Part shown: positions 8,371 to 17,188 of the stretch, piece by piece | Numbering within the stretch: the stretch's first letter is position 1 | Layout of the letters: the number at the start of each line of letters is the position of its first letter | Assembly (NCBI GenBank): GCA_016717225.1 | Contig: JADKGB010000001.1 | Coordinates: 310,001 to 374,000, forward strand | DNA length: 64,000 nt | From: Flavobacteriales bacterium | Lineage (GTDB): Bacteria > Bacteroidota > Bacteroidia > Flavobacteriales_F > PHOS-HE28 | Direction: 5' to 3' | Notes under the pieces: generated by a model | What the model was told of the DNA's origin: nothing | Database searches by the model: none | Seen by the model: only the letters and a program-made list of their open reading frames with translations | Position numbers and translations under genes: made by a program

Positions 8371-9843
8371 ATGCCCAAACTGATCTGTGCTCTTCTGGCC
8401 ATTGGTTGTGGGTTGGTTGGCGTTGCGCAACAGCGCAACGCCAACTGGCCCCTGTCGCGCGCAACCTGGTTGCACTTCGGTTGGAACGGACTGCAGACCA
8501 GCTTGATGAATACTCCCGGCCAGGTTTCCGATATCCAGTCTGCGGCGTTGAGTTCGCCAACGGGTGAGTTGCTTTTTTACACCAATGGATGTGCTACCTA
8601 TAGCCCTACAGATGTCGAATTGCTCGGTCCATTGGGCTTTGATACTTATGGTTCCTGTCCACCAGGCCAAGGTTGGGTATTCGCCCCTTGGCCGGGTGAC
8701 AGCAACCGTGTAGTAGGCTTCCATTTACAATATACCGTTGGGGAAGCTTTGTTGGGGCCATCGTTCCAGAGCTTTGTGTTCGACCGAACCTTGAACGGGG
8801 GAGATGGAGACTACGTGCCCGGCAGCATGCGCGTTCTTATGGATAGTGCCACATTCCGCCTTACCCTGGTGCCGCACACCAATGGCACGGATTATTGGGC
8901 CATTACCCACCAAGATTCAAATGATCTGTTCGCTGCTTTCCGGCTTTCGGCCAACGGCGTGGATAGCCTACCTGTGATCAGCCACACCGGCATCTTTTTG
9001 CCGATAGAACCTGACGAATGGTCGTCCGCTGGCAAAGCAGGACCCTTGATCGCTTCGTATGATGGAACGCAACTGGCCATGTTGATTCAGTACACAGAGG
9101 CCCCCCCGGATTTCCCCATGGCTGCAGAATTGTACCACTTCGATGCGAGTACCGGTTCAGTGCAGCACACGGTTACCTTACCACAACACACACTATCATT
9201 TCAAGCTGGTGTAGAATTTTCGCCAGATGGTACAAAGCTCTATGTACTGCATGGTACCTACGAGGATTCCACCCAGGTAAACAGATTGTGGCAATATGAT
9301 GTGAGCAGCTTGGATTCGGCCATCATCGCCCAAACAGGAACAGTGATCGCGGCTGGCCCATGTGCAGGCCATACAGGTTCCTATGGGAGTGCCATTACGA
9401 TCGCATCGGCACCCAATGGCCGCATTTACGTGGTGTGGGGTAGGAGTCCCTACCTAAGTACGATACACAACCCGGATCTGCTAGGCGTGGCTTGTGGTTT
9501 CGCTTTTGAAGATGTTCAATTACCGGATACCATCAACACGCTACCCAACCAATGCAAGCGCTACCAGGATAGTGAGCTTTCAGTTGGCGTTTCCGAGGCG
9601 CGGGTTGTTACCGAAGAACTGGAGACATGGCCGGTACCGACCAATGGAATAGTGAACGTTCGTTCGCGAAATGCAGCGGAATTCCGAGTTGTAGACCTAA
9701 TGGGTAAGGAAGCGGCTTCAGGTCAAATCGCACCGGGCATAATTATTCCCTTGAACCTCTCGAAGTGGCCAGTGGGTGTGTATTCGCTGCAACTGCGTTC
9801 GAGAGGATCATCATTTATCACAAGGCGTATAGTCAAAAATTGA
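8371..9843 (+). CDS. Secreted T9SS-sorted protein, beta-propeller-like
   Basis: 490 residues. There is a signal peptide (MPKLICALLAIGCGLVGVAQ), then a long domain with WHFG-type opening (WLHFGWNG) and repeated segments such as FSPDGTKLYVL and APNGRIYVVWG that look like propeller blades, as in gliding-motility-associated secreted proteins. The final 75 residues are a T9SS type A sorting domain (WPVPTNGIVNV...GVYSLQL). The substrate or role is unknown. It follows the cysteine-rich protein by one base and probably shares its transcript and export path. Confidence 0.8.
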   Translation: MPKLICALLAIGCGLVGVAQQRNANWPLSRATWLHFGWNGLQTSLMNTPGQVSDIQSAALSSPTGELLFYTNGCATYSPTDVELLGPLGFDTYGSCPPGQGWVFAPWPGDSNRVVGFHLQYTVGEALLGPSFQSFVFDRTLNGGDGDYVPGSMRVLMDSATFRLTLVPHTNGTDYWAITHQDSNDLFAAFRLSANGVDSLPVISHTGIFLPIEPDEWSSAGKAGPLIASYDGTQLAMLIQYTEAPPDFPMAAELYHFDASTGSVQHTVTLPQHTLSFQAGVEFSPDGTKLYVLHGTYEDSTQVNRLWQYDVSSLDSAIIAQTGTVIAAGPCAGHTGSYGSAITIASAPNGRIYVVWGRSPYLSTIHNPDLLGVACGFAFEDVQLPDTINTLPNQCKRYQDSELSVGVSEARVVTEELETWPVPTNGIVNVRSRNAAEFRVVDLMGKEAASGQIAPGIIIPLNLSKWPVGVYSLQLRSRGSSFITRRIVKN

Positions 9844-9904
9844 GTGGTGCTTAGCTAAGTGAACGGTACCATTCGCCAGAACGGATGGTTGCAGACTGAA
9901 GGCT

Positions 9905-10443
9905 TCAAGGCCTGGTTTGCTGCTTCGCCTTCGCATCCAAATACTGGTTCTGCATCGCTTCGTAGTAGGGTTCCAATTCGGCCGAGTATCGTTCGTCCCA
10001 AACGAATTGGTTGTCCTTGTGATCGAAATGCGATAACCCCAGCGGGCGCTCGCAAATGCTGTAGTCAACATCCTTGATCCGAGGCATTAGTTTCACTGTT
10101 ATACGCATACGGTATCCCCATTTGCGGTCTTTGAGTGTAGGTCCGTTCAGGTCCAGGATCATGTGCTTCGCAACGTGTCCGGTTCCAGCCAATTCCAAGC
10201 CGATACACGTGGTCCAAAGGCAGATCGATCTTGCATTTGCCTTCATCGGAACAAGTGCCGTTCACGGTGGAAGAAGTTCCAGCGGTATCGAACGCTTGTA
10301 GACTGAATTGGGCTGAGTCGTTCTGCTTGTCCCAGCTGCTCAACAGAACCGTTAAACGAACGTTTGTCCGCTGGCCCAACGCGACAGGACGAAAGGACAA
10401 GAACCGATAAGCCGATGAAAACGGATCTGAGGCGCTTTTGCAT
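9905..10443 (-). pseudogene. Decayed lipoprotein gene with two apparent frameshifts
   Basis: Three overlapping minus-strand reading frames read in series give one protein: a lipoprotein start (MQKRLRSVFIG, lipobox VLSSC, from 10443), a middle part with GKCKIDLPLDHVYRLGIGWN in a second frame (from about 10345), and a C-terminal part with KWGYRMRITVKLMPRI and LSHFDHKDNQFVWDE in a third frame (from about 10215 to the stop at 9905). The concatenated order resembles a common Bacteroidota lipoprotein with a carboxypeptidase-regulatory-like beta domain. Two indels are needed to restore it, so it is a pseudogene or contains sequencing errors. Confidence 0.65.
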
Positions 10444-10512
10444 GCGTGCGAAGGTTGAAAGAACTTGGGTTGGTTGGTGCAAGTCCCATCTTCGCCCCTT
10501 CATCCACATACC

Positions 10513-11607
10513 ATGCGCCTGTACGACGTTATTCAAGCCCTCGAAGCTTGGGCTCCTCCTGGTCTTCAAGAAGACTACGATAACAGCGGACTTCAGGTCG
10601 GTAGCCCGGACAAAGAGGTTAAAACCGCACTTATTGCCCTGGATTGCACCGAAGAAGTGATAGCCGAAGCCGTAAAACGTGGTTGCGACCTGGTGATCGC
10701 CCACCATCCGGTGATATTTCGGGGGGTGAAGTCGATAACGGGCCGCACTGGGGTGGAACGTACCCTCCTCGCGGCGATCAGGCACAACGTGGCCCTCTAT
10801 GCCATTCACACCAACTTGGACAATGTGATCACTGGCGTGAATGCTGAAATAGCGGCGCGTCTTGGCCTACAGGACTTACAAGTGTTGGCCCCCAAACAGG
10901 ACCAGCTTCTCAAATTGGTCGTTTTTGTGCCGAATGCCCACGCAGAAGCCGTTCGCACCGCAGTCTTCGAGGCTGGGGCAGGGCGTATCGGCAACTATGA
11001 CCAATGCAGTTTTGGGTTGGAAGGACAGGGCACTTTCCGGGGTGGCGAAGGCTCCCATGCGTTCGTTGGGGTAAAGGGAGAGCGCCATACCGAGCCCGAA
11101 ACCCGCATCGAGACCATTTTGCACGCTCCCTATGAACAAGCGGTGGTGCAAGCCTTGCTCAAAGCCCATCCGTACGAAGAGGTGGCCTATGACATCTATC
11201 CGCTGGCGAACAAATTCAAGGATATTGGCGCAGGGGCTATTGGATCCTTGACCAAGCCAATGGACGAGGGTGCTTTCCTGGCCCACGTCAAAGAGACCTT
11301 TCGCGTACCTGTGATAAAACACACCGTCCTGCGCGGAAAGCCCATAGAGCGCGTAGCTATTTGCGGTGGCTCAGGCGCATTTCTCATTGGTCGGGCGCTC
11401 GCTGCTGGGGCTGATGCTTATGTGACGGCCGACATCAAATACCATGAATTTTTCGAGGCGGAAGGCCGGTTATTGCTGGCCGATATAGGGCACTATGAGA
11501 GCGAACAATTCACCATGGAACTCATCCAACGCCATCTAAGGGATAAACTGCCTACATTCGCAGCCCATTTGACGGAAACCGTCACCAACCCCGTTCACAT
11601 TTGTTGA
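10513..11607 (+). CDS. Nif3-like dinuclear metal centre hexameric protein (GTP cyclohydrolase 1 type 2 homologue)
   Basis: 364 residues, cytosolic, with both halves of the NIF3 fold and the inserted middle domain (about residues 130-235) seen in long bacterial members. Metal ligands are visible: AHHP near residue 66, THTNLDN near 100, and the C-terminal GHYESEQF. The physiological reaction of the family is unsettled; the old name GTP cyclohydrolase is an annotation by similarity. The ATG at 10513 (MRLYDVIQAL) is used because the 16 residues upstream are not conserved-looking. The zinc-ribbon gene begins 3 bp after the stop, so the pair is probably an operon. Confidence 0.9.
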   Translation: MRLYDVIQALEAWAPPGLQEDYDNSGLQVGSPDKEVKTALIALDCTEEVIAEAVKRGCDLVIAHHPVIFRGVKSITGRTGVERTLLAAIRHNVALYAIHTNLDNVITGVNAEIAARLGLQDLQVLAPKQDQLLKLVVFVPNAHAEAVRTAVFEAGAGRIGNYDQCSFGLEGQGTFRGGEGSHAFVGVKGERHTEPETRIETILHAPYEQAVVQALLKAHPYEEVAYDIYPLANKFKDIGAGAIGSLTKPMDEGAFLAHVKETFRVPVIKHTVLRGKPIERVAICGGSGAFLIGRALAAGADAYVTADIKYHEFFEAEGRLLLADIGHYESEQFTMELIQRHLRDKLPTFAAHLTETVTNPVHIC

Positions 11608-11609
11608 CC

Positions 11610-12428
11610 ATGGCCAAGACCGAGACCAAGAGCCCGGTGAAGGAGGAAAAGGCCCCAAAGGCCGCGAACGCCGCTACCAAGGCGGAGATCACCATTGCTG
11701 AAAAGCTGGTTGAACTCTACCGTTTACAGACCATCGATTCGAAAGTGGATCGCATCAAGACCCAGCGCGGCGAACTGCCACTGGAGGTGCGCGACCTGGA
11801 GGATGAGGTGGCTGGCCTGGAAACCCGTACCAAGAAGATCCAGGACGAACTTGCCGAACTCGAGCAAGCCGTGAGCGACAAAACCAACTTCATCAAAGAC
11901 GCCAAAGCGTCCATCAAGAAGTACGAGGGCCAACAGGCCAAGGTGCGCAACAACCGGGAGTATGACAGCCTGAGCAAGGAAGTCGAATTCCAGAACCTCG
12001 AGATCCAACTGGCCGAGAAGCGCATCAAGGAGGGCAAGTTCTCCTTGGACAGCAAAAAGGCTGTTGTTGAAGAAAGCGCCAAGACCTACAAGGAGCGCAA
12101 GAAGGATCTCGACCTCAAGAAGAAAGAGCTCGACGACATCATCGCCGATACCGAGAAGGAGGAAAAGGAGCTACAGAAGAAAAGCGATGTTGCGTCCAAG
12201 CACATCGAAGAGCGTCTATTGAGCGCTTACCATCGCATCCGCAGCAATGCACGGAACGGCTTGGCTGTTGTGGCATTCGAGCGTGGCAGCTGTGGTGGTT
12301 GTTTCAATGCCATCCCCCCACAACGTCAGCTTGATATCCGTAGCCACAAGAAGATCATCGTGTGCGAGCATTGTGGTCGCATCCTCGTGGATGAGTACGT
12401 GGTGGAACGCGTGCAGGGCGATAAGTAA
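11610..12428 (+). CDS. C4-type zinc-ribbon coiled-coil protein
   Basis: 272 residues. After a short Ala/Lys-rich N-terminus, residues about 30-200 are a long, strongly charged coiled coil, and the C-terminus has a zinc ribbon with two knuckles (CGGC and CEHC) about 25 residues apart. This is the family often annotated as C4-type zinc ribbon domain protein and linked to nucleic-acid or ribosome-related roles; the exact role here is unknown. It follows the nif3-like gene closely, an arrangement I recall from other Bacteroidota. A terminator hairpin lies just downstream. Confidence 0.88.
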   Translation: MAKTETKSPVKEEKAPKAANAATKAEITIAEKLVELYRLQTIDSKVDRIKTQRGELPLEVRDLEDEVAGLETRTKKIQDELAELEQAVSDKTNFIKDAKASIKKYEGQQAKVRNNREYDSLSKEVEFQNLEIQLAEKRIKEGKFSLDSKKAVVEESAKTYKERKKDLDLKKKELDDIIADTEKEEKELQKKSDVASKHIEERLLSAYHRIRSNARNGLAVVAFERGSCGGCFNAIPPQRQLDIRSHKKIIVCEHCGRILVDEYVVERVQGDK

Positions 12429-12451
12429 TTACAAGTCTACCATCTTCAGTT

Positions 12452-12483
12452 AAGGCCTCCGCATGCGGGGGCCTTTGCTTTTG
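12452..12483 (+). terminator. Intrinsic terminator after the zinc-ribbon gene
   Basis: AAGGCC-T-CCGCA is followed directly by TGCGG-G-GGCCTT (one wobble pair), then a T-rich tail TTTGCTTTT. It lies 24 bases after the stop codon. Confidence 0.75.
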
Positions 12484-12666
12484 GGTAGATCTCCGTTCTT
12501 ACCGAGGATCACCCTATTTCGAGACACCGATACGGATCGGTACGCAGCGATCGACCGCGTTGCGTCAACCTTTGACGCAGTTCTTGGGTAAACCCCCAGC
12601 GTATTCGGAATGGTCCTAGGGATCGCCCACGTTCCGAGGAAGTGCCTCCACCCGTGTACTCAAATG

Positions 12667-12697
12667 AAAAGGGTCCACCACATTGGCAGACCCTTTT
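12667..12697 (-). terminator. Intrinsic terminator of rpmH
   Basis: Perfect 9-bp stem AAAAGGGTC / GACCCTTTT around a 13-base loop, starting 24 bases downstream of the rpmH stop in the minus direction and ending in a T run. The 180 bases between this and the plus-strand terminator at 12483 show nothing else. Confidence 0.8.
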
Positions 12698-12720
12698 AAG
12701 GTTCGATGAAGGCCGAAAAA

Positions 12721-12879
12721 CTACTTCTGACCCACCTTTTCGTCGCTGGCGGTCAGCTTCTTACGGCCGTGCCGGCGTCGCTTGGCCAAAATGGCGCGAC
12801 CTGCTACAGAAGCCATACGCTTGCGGAATCCGTGCTTGTTGGTTCGCTTGCGTTTGCTGGGCTGGTAGGTGCGTTTCAT
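12721..12879 (-). CDS. rpmH: Ribosomal protein L34
   Basis: 52-residue, extremely basic protein of the large ribosomal subunit. It starts MKRTYQPSKRKR and contains HGFRKRMAS and AKRRRHGRKKL, which are diagnostic for L34. It is too short for a 60-codon ORF cut-off and would otherwise be missed. It stands alone here (not next to rnpA or dnaA), with its own promoter upstream and terminator downstream. Confidence 0.97.
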   Translation of the reverse strand: MKRTYQPSKRKRTNKHGFRKRMASVAGRAILAKRRRHGRKKLTASDEKVGQK

Positions 12880-12906
12880 GACCGTATCTGGTTTTCAAAA
12901 GGGTCG

Positions 12907-12937
12907 CAAATGTAGCCCTTTGCCCCAACCGACCAAA
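12907..12937 (-). promoter_or_regulatory. Bacteroidota-type promoter of rpmH
   Basis: On the minus strand TTTG (12934-12937), a 19-base spacer, then TACATTTG (12907-12914), ending 27 bases before the rpmH ATG. This matches the -33 TTTG / -7 TAnnTTTG consensus of the Bacteroidota primary sigma factor. Confidence 0.8.
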
Positions 12938-13013
12938 TGCAAATTCTTTCAGATCCATAGTTGGTCATAAAAGTGGACCCAATAGGAACAACGATCGTGC
13001 CCAGGGGCGGGGG

Positions 13014-13784
13014 CTATCTGGTCCCGAATCTCAGTCTTTCCAGCCCATAGGCTTTCACCGCACCGTTCTCGTCCTCCACCATTAACCTGCCCTCAGGGTC
13101 AACATCCATTGGCCGCGCGCTGAAAGGCAGTCCGTCCAGTTCAAAATCAGTAAAACGGCCTTTGTGCCAAAGCAACTCGGCATATTTCGCATGAATGGGC
13201 TGCGGGCTGGTTGCATGGATATCCAGCCAGTGCTCAAGCCGTTGGCACAGGTGTTCGACAATTCGCATCCGGTCCAGCTCAATTCCCGTCTCCATGCGCA
13301 AACTGGTCGCGTTGAAGTCAGCATCGAGGTCGCTGCTGTTCACATTGATCCCGATACCGAGAACGCTACTGATCACTTGGCCCCCCAACACCTCGTTGGA
13401 GATCAGAATGCCCGCGACCTTACGTCTATCAACGAGCACATCGTTCGGCCACTTGATACGCACCCGATCAGCAGAACGACCTACGGAGACCAACATGGCC
13501 TCGGCCACAACGTCATGTACGGCCAAGGCGGCGATCTTCGAAAGGACGAACTGTTCCTGCGCAACCAGTCCGATAGGCACCAAAACCACACTGGTTGCTA
13601 TGTCCAGCCCTTTGGAGGTTCTCCAAATACGGCCTCGTTGCCCGCGCCCCATCGTTTGTTCGTGGGCCAGTATGACAGTTCCGTGTGCGGCTTTCTTCTT
13701 CGTGAGCAGTTCGGCAGCGTACTTGTTGGTACTGTCCACCGTATCGAGTTCAATGAACTCTTGACCAATGATGCGCGTTCGCAT
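13014..13784 (-). CDS. birA: Biotin--[acetyl-CoA-carboxylase] ligase
   Basis: Cytosolic enzyme that activates biotin to biotinyl-AMP and attaches it to the carrier protein of acetyl-CoA carboxylase. The catalytic-domain motifs STNKYA, GRGQRGRIW (biotin/ATP loop) and KWPNDVLV are visible, followed by a small C-terminal SH3-like domain. There is no N-terminal helix-turn-helix, so this is a monofunctional ligase and not a repressor. The start could also be the ATG 27 bases upstream (13811). It is divergent from rsfS. Confidence 0.93.
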   Translation of the reverse strand: MRTRIIGQEFIELDTVDSTNKYAAELLTKKKAAHGTVILAHEQTMGRGQRGRIWRTSKGLDIATSVVLVPIGLVAQEQFVLSKIAALAVHDVVAEAMLVSVGRSADRVRIKWPNDVLVDRRKVAGILISNEVLGGQVISSVLGIGINVNSSDLDADFNATSLRMETGIELDRMRIVEHLCQRLEHWLDIHATSPQPIHAKYAELLWHKGRFTDFELDGLPFSARPMDVDPEGRLMVEDENGAVKAYGLERLRFGTR

Positions 13785-13845
13785 GCTCCGGGATCCTGCA
13801 TTATGCTCCATCTCACTTCGCTTCTTACCACGCGTGCATTCAACG

Positions 13846-13853
13846 TACTTTTG
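13846..13853 (+). promoter_or_regulatory. Probable -7 element upstream of rsfS-ftsH-cdsA
   Basis: TACTTTTG matches TAnnTTTG and lies 20 bases before the rsfS ATG. The expected TTTG 19 bases upstream is degenerate, so this is weaker than the rpmH and rpsT promoters. Confidence 0.45.
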
Positions 13854-13873
13854 ATCGTTGCAAGATAGACGGG

Positions 13874-14251
13874 ATGAAAAAACTCAAGATCGCACGAACC
13901 GAAAATCGACTTTTGGATGCCATTGTGAACGGGATCCAAGAAGTGAAAGGCAAGGACATCGTTCATTTGGATCTGCGAAATGTGCCCAACACGATATGCG
14001 ATCATTTCATCATTTGCCATGGGGATAGTGACACACAGGTAGATGCCATAGCCAGAAGTATCGAGAATTACACCTTGGAGCAGGCCAGCGAAAAACCTTG
14101 GCACAGTGAAGGACAGGAAACGAAAGGATGGATCCTGCTGGATTACGTCGATATCGTGGTACACATCTTCCATAAAAGCAAGCGGGAACATTACGGATTG
14201 GAACAACTTTGGAGCGACTCCATCCGCAACACATACGAGAACGTAGCCTGA
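13874..14251 (+). CDS. rsfS: Ribosome silencing factor
   Basis: 125 residues, Iojap/RsfS family. It binds L14 on the large subunit and blocks subunit joining when nutrients are low. Typical segments are seen: DHFIICHGDSDTQVDAI, then WHSEGQETKGWILLDYVDIVVHIF and EHYGLEQLW. It is the first gene of a plus-strand run rsfS-ftsH-cdsA, an order frequently found in Bacteroidota, and ftsH starts 15 bases after its stop. Confidence 0.95.
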   Translation: MKKLKIARTENRLLDAIVNGIQEVKGKDIVHLDLRNVPNTICDHFIICHGDSDTQVDAIARSIENYTLEQASEKPWHSEGQETKGWILLDYVDIVVHIFHKSKREHYGLEQLWSDSIRNTYENVA

Positions 14252-14266
14252 TCGGCGAACAACAAC

Positions 14267-16300
14267 GTGGAGAACAAAGACAAACAGCGCAAAGAGACGC
14301 CCAAAGTGGGTGGAGGCAAGAACGAGCGTCCGGACAAGGCGTTCAATTTCTATTGGATCTACGGCATCATCGGCGTGGTGATCCTGCTCCTGATGATGTT
14401 CAACCAAAAATCAGCAGCGCTGGATATTGACGTAAGCAAATACGAGCAATTCCTCAATGCTGGCGATGTGCGCAGCATCGTGGTCGTTCAGAACGAATCC
14501 GTGCTCGTGACCATCAAGGCCGACAGCCTCAAGAAAAAGGAGCACTTGGAAAAGTTTCCTGCGGCGAATGCGGAGAGCAAGAAGGGACCGCATTATGTGT
14601 TTTTTATCGGTAACTCCGACAGGCTTCAGGAACAGGTTATTGAAGGCGCACGTGCGCACAATGTTGACGTGAAGATCGACCGTGTTAACGACACCGGTAA
14701 GGACGTGATGCAAGTGCTCATGTTCGTCGGTTTGTTAGGATTGGTTTGGTTCTTCATGATGCGTCGCATGGGCGGGCCGAACGGGCCTGGAGGGCAGATA
14801 TTCAACATCGGCAAGAGCCGTGCTCAGGTGTTCGAGGCAGGCAAAAGCACAAATACCACGTTCAATGATGTGGCTGGTTTGGATGAAGCGAAAGAAGAAC
14901 TCCAGGAGATCGTCGACTTTCTGAAAAGCCCCAAGCGCTATACGGATCTGGGAGCGAAGATCCCGAAGGGTGCTCTGCTTGTGGGCCCTCCCGGCACGGG
15001 AAAAACGTTGCTGGCCAAGGCTGTTGCGGGTGAAGCGAGCGTGCCTTTCTTTTCGCTCAGCGGATCTGATTTCGTGGAAATGTTCGTCGGGGTAGGTGCC
15101 AGCCGAGTGCGGGACCTGTTCAAGCAAGCCAAAGAGAAATCTCCAAGCATCATTTTCATAGACGAGATCGATGCGATAGGTCGTGCACGCGGTCGCAACG
15201 TGAACATGGGGTCGAACGATGAACGCGAGAACACGCTGAACCAGTTGTTAACGGAAATGGACGGCTTCGGCACCAACAGTGGCGTTATTCTGATCGGTGC
15301 CACGAACAGGGCTGATGTTCTGGATCGGGCGCTGATGCGTCCAGGGCGTTTCGACCGCCAGATATTCGTGGATATGCCGGATCTGAACGAGCGGGTAGCC
15401 ATCTTGCGGGTTCACCTGAAGCCATTGAAGCTGGATACCGCTGTGGACGTGGAGTTCCTGGCTCGCCAAACCCCGGGATTCAGCGGTGCGGATCTGGCGA
15501 ACATTTGTAACGAAGCCGCCCTGATCGCTGCCAGAAAGCGGAAGCAGCAAGTAGAGAAGCAGGATTTCCTGGATGCCGTGGATCGCGTGATCGGTGGTTT
15601 GGAGAAGAAGAACAAGATCATCACTGCGGAGGAGAAAAAGGTGATCGCTTACCACGAGGCTGGTCATGCCACGGTGAGCTGGTTGACGGAACATGCTTCA
15701 CCCTTGGTGAAAGTGACTATCGTGCCACGTGGGCGTTCGCTGGGAGCCGCATGGTACCTGCCCGATGAGCGGCACTTGACCACAACGGAACAAATGCAGG
15801 ATGAAATGGCTTCCGCTCTCGGCGGTCGTGCTGCGGAAGAAACCATGTTCGGAAAGGTGAGCACCGGCGCGTTGAGCGACTTGGAGAAAGTCACCAAACA
15901 GGCGTACGCGATGGTCACCATTTATGGCCTCAACGATAAGATCGGGAACATCAGCTTCTACGATAGCTCAGGCCAGAACGAGTACAGCTTTGGTAAACCG
16001 TACAGTGAACGCACAGCACAGACCATTGACGAAGAGGTGAGCAACATCGTGGAGACGCAATATTTGCGGGCGAAGCGGATCCTTTCGGAAAACAAGGACA
16101 AACTCACTGCCTTGGCTACCCAATTGCTGGAAAAGGAAGTCATCTTCAAGGAAGACCTGGAAAAGATCTTCGGCAAGCGCGAATGGGAGCGTGAGGAAGT
16201 AGCATTGCTATCCCCAACGGTGAAGAACGGGAATGGGCAACCTGCAGTTGCCGCAGCTGATGCGTCGCCTTCAAGCGTTGATCCATCCGTGGTTGGCTGA
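14267..16300 (+). CDS. ftsH: ATP-dependent zinc metalloprotease FtsH
   Basis: Inner-membrane AAA+ protease that degrades misfolded membrane and regulatory proteins. It starts with GTG. TM1 is at about 25-44 (YWIYGIIGVVILLLMMF), a periplasmic domain follows, and TM2 is near 147-165. The AAA domain has Walker A GPPGTGKT near 240, Walker B IIFIDEID near 296 and the second region of homology (MRPGRFDRQ). The protease domain has the zinc motif HEAGH near 463. The C-terminal 30 residues are low complexity (Ala, Ser, Pro). Length 677 is normal for the phylum. Confidence 0.98.
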   Translation: MENKDKQRKETPKVGGGKNERPDKAFNFYWIYGIIGVVILLLMMFNQKSAALDIDVSKYEQFLNAGDVRSIVVVQNESVLVTIKADSLKKKEHLEKFPAANAESKKGPHYVFFIGNSDRLQEQVIEGARAHNVDVKIDRVNDTGKDVMQVLMFVGLLGLVWFFMMRRMGGPNGPGGQIFNIGKSRAQVFEAGKSTNTTFNDVAGLDEAKEELQEIVDFLKSPKRYTDLGAKIPKGALLVGPPGTGKTLLAKAVAGEASVPFFSLSGSDFVEMFVGVGASRVRDLFKQAKEKSPSIIFIDEIDAIGRARGRNVNMGSNDERENTLNQLLTEMDGFGTNSGVILIGATNRADVLDRALMRPGRFDRQIFVDMPDLNERVAILRVHLKPLKLDTAVDVEFLARQTPGFSGADLANICNEAALIAARKRKQQVEKQDFLDAVDRVIGGLEKKNKIITAEEKKVIAYHEAGHATVSWLTEHASPLVKVTIVPRGRSLGAAWYLPDERHLTTTEQMQDEMASALGGRAAEETMFGKVSTGALSDLEKVTKQAYAMVTIYGLNDKIGNISFYDSSGQNEYSFGKPYSERTAQTIDEEVSNIVETQYLRAKRILSENKDKLTALATQLLEKEVIFKEDLEKIFGKREWEREEVALLSPTVKNGNGQPAVAAADASPSSVDPSVVG

Positions 16301-16321
16301 TCATGCCTAAAGGAGCGGCCT

Positions 16322-17128
16322 GTGAACGAATTCACTAAGCGTGCTCTTACCGGTGCGGTCTATGTTTCGCTTACTATAGGTGCTGCGATCGCGGGGCAGG
16401 GGGCAACGTTCCTTCTTTTCTTACCTGTGTGTTTGATAGGTGCTCGGGAGTGGAATAGGCTCTACAGTTCCGATCAAGAGTCAGGTCCTGGTCAGTTTCG
16501 GAACATGTTGCTCGCAGGACTTTCCTATGTGGCTTGGTGTATAGCTGTAATGGCACAGGACATTCGAGCAGTGCATGCCAGCGCATTTGTGCTTCTTCTG
16601 CTGGTCATACTCGCTTTCGATCTCATGCGCCGCGGGGTACAGGACCCAGCACGCGTTTTTGCGGGCCACTTGGCTAATGTGGCCTACATCGCCTTGCCGT
16701 TTGCGTGTTCCGTAGCCTTGGTACATGCACACAAGCACCTTTTCATAGGGTTCATGCTCCTTCTGTGGACCAGCGACACCGGAGCTTATCTCGTGGGTCG
16801 GGCCATCGGTCGTACCAAGTTGATGCCCGCTGTAAGCCCGGGCAAGACATGGGAAGGGCTTGGTGGCGGCGTGGTGCTCACCATGCTCGTGGGTTACCTT
16901 CTGGCGATGAATTGGACGGAACTGTCCCTCAAGCAATGGATGCTTGGGGCAGCGATCGTGGCGATCACGGCAACGCTCGGTGATCTGTTGGAAAGCGCCT
17001 TCAAGCGCGCGCGAGGCGTGAAGGACAGTGGCGCCGTACTCCCTGGGCACGGCGGGATACTCGACCGCTTCGATGGTTTTCTGTTGGCAGCGCCCGCCAT
17101 GTGGATGGTGGTGCGGTTCTATGGATAG
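16322..17128 (+). CDS. cdsA: Phosphatidate cytidylyltransferase (CDP-diglyceride synthase)
   Basis: Polytopic inner-membrane enzyme making CDP-diacylglycerol from phosphatidate and CTP, the branch point of phospholipid synthesis. 268 residues with about eight hydrophobic segments. The family signature is intact near the C-terminus: SAFKRARGVKDSG followed by PGHGGILDRFD with its conserved Lys, Asp and Arg residues. It uses a GTG start 19 bases after ftsH. psd follows, so the two phospholipid steps are neighbours. Confidence 0.95.
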   Translation: MNEFTKRALTGAVYVSLTIGAAIAGQGATFLLFLPVCLIGAREWNRLYSSDQESGPGQFRNMLLAGLSYVAWCIAVMAQDIRAVHASAFVLLLLVILAFDLMRRGVQDPARVFAGHLANVAYIALPFACSVALVHAHKHLFIGFMLLLWTSDTGAYLVGRAIGRTKLMPAVSPGKTWEGLGGGVVLTMLVGYLLAMNWTELSLKQWMLGAAIVAITATLGDLLESAFKRARGVKDSGAVLPGHGGILDRFDGFLLAAPAMWMVVRFYG

Positions 17129-17188
17129 GAGGTGTTCGCTGGATCTATGTTCCAGTAAGTCCTGATCCTATCTTCGCCGCCCAATATC

